Shown piece by piece: positions 62,169 through 64,000 of a DNA stretch of 64,000 nucleotides (within the stretch, counting starts at the first letter, position 1; each line of letters begins with the position of its first letter). Origin of the DNA: Enterococcus pallens ATCC BAA-351. GTDB taxonomy: Bacteria > Bacillota > Bacilli > Lactobacillales > Enterococcaceae. Under the pieces are notes generated by a model. It made no database searches, was not told where the DNA came from, and saw only the letters and a program-made list of their open reading frames with translations. Made by a program: the position numbers and the translations under genes. The stretch covers positions 434,001-498,000 of the forward strand of contig NZ_ASWD01000002.1 of assembly GCF_000407485.1 (NCBI RefSeq), in the 5' to 3' direction.

Positions 62169-63569
62169 ATGAGTACTATCATTGATTTAGCTAATGCAAT
62201 ATTCCAACCCCTGATCAATTTAGGGGCTGCACCACTAATGACCATCGTATTAACATTGATCGCTTTGTTCTTTAAAGTAAAACCTACTCGTGCTCTAGAA
62301 GGCGGGTTAAAACTGGGGATTGCTTTGACGGGTATCGGTGCTATTATTGGGATCTTAACTAGTGCTTTTTCAGATGCCATGGCCGCTTTTGTGGAGCGTA
62401 CTGGTATTTCCCTAAATATTACCGACGTTGGCTGGGCACCTTTAGCCACTATTACCTGGGGATCCCCATATACTCTTTATTTTTTACTTATCATGGTTAT
62501 CGTTAATGTCGCTATGCTGATCTTGAACAAAACCAACACTTTAGATGTCGACATTTTTGACATCTGGCATCTTTCAATCGTTGGATTATTTGCTATTTAT
62601 TGCGGTGCCAACTTATTGATTGCTTCTGCTTTAGTCATTTTTATTGGAATTTTAAAAATTATCAACTCTGATTTAATGAAGCCAACCTTCAATGATTTAT
62701 TGAATGCGCCAGACGAAAACCCGATGACTACAACACATATGAACTATATGATGAATCCTATCATCATGGTCTTTGATAAAATTTTTGATAAGCTGTTTCC
62801 TTGGTTAGACAAATATGATTTTGATGCTGCCAAGTTAAATAGCAAGATTGGATTTTGGGGATCAAAATTTGCGATTGGCATTTATTTGGGGATTTTTGTT
62901 GGTTTACTAGCTGGACAGACACCGACAGAAATTTTCTCACTGGCCTTCACCGCAGCAGTCTGTTTGGAATTGTTCTCTTTGATCGGCGCATGGTTCATAG
63001 CAGCAGTAGAACCGCTATCTCAGGGAATTACCGACTTTGCGAATAAACGCCTGAAAGGCCGTACCATCAATATTGGACTAGATTGGCCTTTTCTTGCAGG
63101 CCGAGCTGAAATTTGGGCAGCTGCCAATGTACTTGCCCCCATCATGCTGTTGGAAGCTATTATTCTACCCGGCAATAAATTATTACCTTTAGGTGGAATT
63201 ATTGCAATGGGAGTTACTCCAGCTCTATTGGTAGTTACTCGCGGAAAACTGATTCGCATGATTATAATTGGTGCCATTGAATTACCCCTTTTCTTATGGT
63301 CAGGAACTTTGATTGCTCCTTTTGTTACCGAAACTGCTAAAAAAGTAGGGGCCTTTCCAGCTGGTTTGAGCGAAAATGCTTTGATTTCACATACAACAAT
63401 GGAAGGACCTATTGAAAAATTCCTAGGTTATCTGGTAGGGAATGCTTCACAGGGCCAAATTGAATTTGTCTTGTATGCTGCTTTGGCCTTAGCCGCTTAT
63501 CTATTAATTTTTATTTGGTACGCAAGAGAAATGAAAAAACGTAATCTGGCCTATGCAAAAGCCAAATAG
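62169..63569 (+). CDS. gatC: PTS membrane component IIC, galactitol family
   Basis: This 466-residue membrane transporter of the GatC family has about ten to twelve hydrophobic segments, with LEGGLKLGIALTGIGAIIG near the start and NIGLDWPFLAGRAEIWAAANVLAP in the second half. It should release galactose 6-phosphate (or galactitol 1-phosphate) inside. No galactitol-1-phosphate dehydrogenase gene is in view while lacAB is next door, so galactose is the better guess. A TAGGAGG site precedes the ATG. Confidence 0.92.
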   Translation: MSTIIDLANAIFQPLINLGAAPLMTIVLTLIALFFKVKPTRALEGGLKLGIALTGIGAIIGILTSAFSDAMAAFVERTGISLNITDVGWAPLATITWGSPYTLYFLLIMVIVNVAMLILNKTNTLDVDIFDIWHLSIVGLFAIYCGANLLIASALVIFIGILKIINSDLMKPTFNDLLNAPDENPMTTTHMNYMMNPIIMVFDKIFDKLFPWLDKYDFDAAKLNSKIGFWGSKFAIGIYLGIFVGLLAGQTPTEIFSLAFTAAVCLELFSLIGAWFIAAVEPLSQGITDFANKRLKGRTINIGLDWPFLAGRAEIWAAANVLAPIMLLEAIILPGNKLLPLGGIIAMGVTPALLVVTRGKLIRMIIIGAIELPLFLWSGTLIAPFVTETAKKVGAFPAGLSENALISHTTMEGPIEKFLGYLVGNASQGQIEFVLYAALALAAYLLIFIWYAREMKKRNLAYAKAK

Positions 63570-63572
63570 TTA

Positions 63573-63617
63573 CACAAAAGGATACAGGGCATGTCTCATG
63601 CCTGTATCCTTTTTGTG
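63573..63617. terminator. Bidirectional terminator after gatC
   Basis: CACAAAAGGATACAGG pairs with CCTGTATCCTTTTTGTG (one bulged base) around a 12-base loop. It serves gatC and the converging DeoR gene. Confidence 0.9.
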
Positions 63618-63626
63618 ACGAAAGTA

Positions 63627-64000
63627 TTATGCCAAAATAACCTCGTCTTTTTCAATTCGTGTATAGCTTTCATTCGCATCCTGGTTAGTGATAACAGCTG
63701 TTACATCTTTTAAATGGTAGTAAGAATAAAAATCCTTTTGACCAACCTTTGTGCTGTCCAGTAAAAGATATTTTTCCACCGAGTTATCTAGAGCAATTGT
63801 CTGTGTTTGCCCTTCTTCAAAGGTCGAGGTCATAATGTCCTGTTCATTTAACGCATTACAGCTGAAAAAAGCTTTATGAAAATGCATATCCATTAAATTT
63901 TTATTAGTAAGCTCTCCAAAAAAAGCCTGCGTGGTATCACGCATCTCTCCTCCCAACAAATAAACTTTGCGTTGTTCGCTAGTTTGTTTTATCTTTTGAA
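63627..64000 (-). CDS. DeoR-family regulator, C-terminal part (cut by window edge)
   Basis: This is the last part (about 124 residues) of a DeoR repressor. The frame is open through the window end, so the TTG at 63959 is not the start. The segment VYLLGGEMRDTTQAFFG and the block KYLLLDSTKVGQKDFYSYYHL are the usual C-terminal DeoR sugar-phosphate binding elements. It is related to the LacR protein encoded at 60428-61198. The helix-turn-helix lies beyond the window. It may regulate a neighbouring carbohydrate operon. Confidence 0.85.
   Translation of the reverse strand, partial: QKIKQTSEQRKVYLLGGEMRDTTQAFFGELTNKNLMDMHFHKAFFSCNALNEQDIMTSTFEEGQTQTIALDNSVEKYLLLDSTKVGQKDFYSYYHLKDVTAVITNQDANESYTRIEKDEVILA

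Noticed and set aside
1-64000. CRISPR array, tRNA/rRNA genes, insertion sequences or prophage
   Set aside because: No spaced identical repeats, no tRNA-like or rRNA-like segments and no transposase, integrase or phage genes were found on either strand.

Overview
The window reads as chromosomal DNA of a low-GC Firmicute, most likely an Enterococcus. The species cannot be fixed from this sequence. The evidence is an agmatine deiminase cluster in the order known from E. faecalis (aguR divergent from aguB-aguD-aguA-aguC), an ebp-like LPXTG pilus operon with a class C sortase, AGGAGG-type ribosome binding sites, many CcpA (cre) boxes, and lactic-acid-bacterial gallate decarboxylase genes. I saw no rRNA, tRNA, insertion sequence, prophage or CRISPR array. 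The window is a chain of catabolic and surface modules, mostly on the minus strand.

Layout. 1-2.2 kb: end of a YesM-type histidine kinase and its YesN-type response regulator. 2.3-8.5 kb: L-arabinose catabolism (galM, araA, araD, araB) and the repressor araR, with a consensus promoter carrying two AraR operators. 8.6-18.2 kb: two GPH-family sugar symporters, two AraC regulators, a GH127 beta-L-arabinofuranosidase and a large uncharacterised putative glycosidase. This looks like a pathway for short plant arabino-oligosaccharides feeding into araBAD. 18.3-24.2 kb: agmatine to putrescine with ATP gain, under the membrane LuxR-type regulator AguR. 24.3-26.2 kb: an atypical OmpR-like regulator and a LysR regulator. 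26.6-32.2 kb: an ascorbate-type PTS (IIB, IIC), a complete transketolase, and a PRD regulator that carries the only IIA domain of the locus. 32.6-35.1 kb: lpdC-lpdB-lpdD, a prenyl-FMN-dependent gallate-type decarboxylase.

35.3-47.6 kb is a surface block read entirely on the minus strand. It holds a three-subunit pilus operon, a class C sortase with an unusual C-terminal extension, a LytTR regulator with a DUF3021 membrane partner, a second atypical OmpR-like regulator, and an LRR wall protein. 48.1-49.6 kb: a WYL repressor with two YciI-like proteins. 50-55.5 kb: an oppDFABC peptide ABC importer. 55.8-57.5 kb: a small broken gene, then a MATE efflux gene behind an attenuator-like hairpin. 57.5-63.6 kb: tagatose-6-phosphate pathway genes (lacRABCD) divergent from a gat-type PTS, probably for galactose. 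The last bases hold the C-terminal part of another DeoR regulator.

The most interesting points are a possible AUU start for araB, and a similar AUC question for the LytTR gene. Others are the LysR-type box at about -64 of the lpdC promoter, the sortase extension, and the terminator between pilins and sortase. Also notable are the PTS whose IIA domain exists only inside its regulator, the MATE leader hairpin, and the frameshifted small gene next to it.
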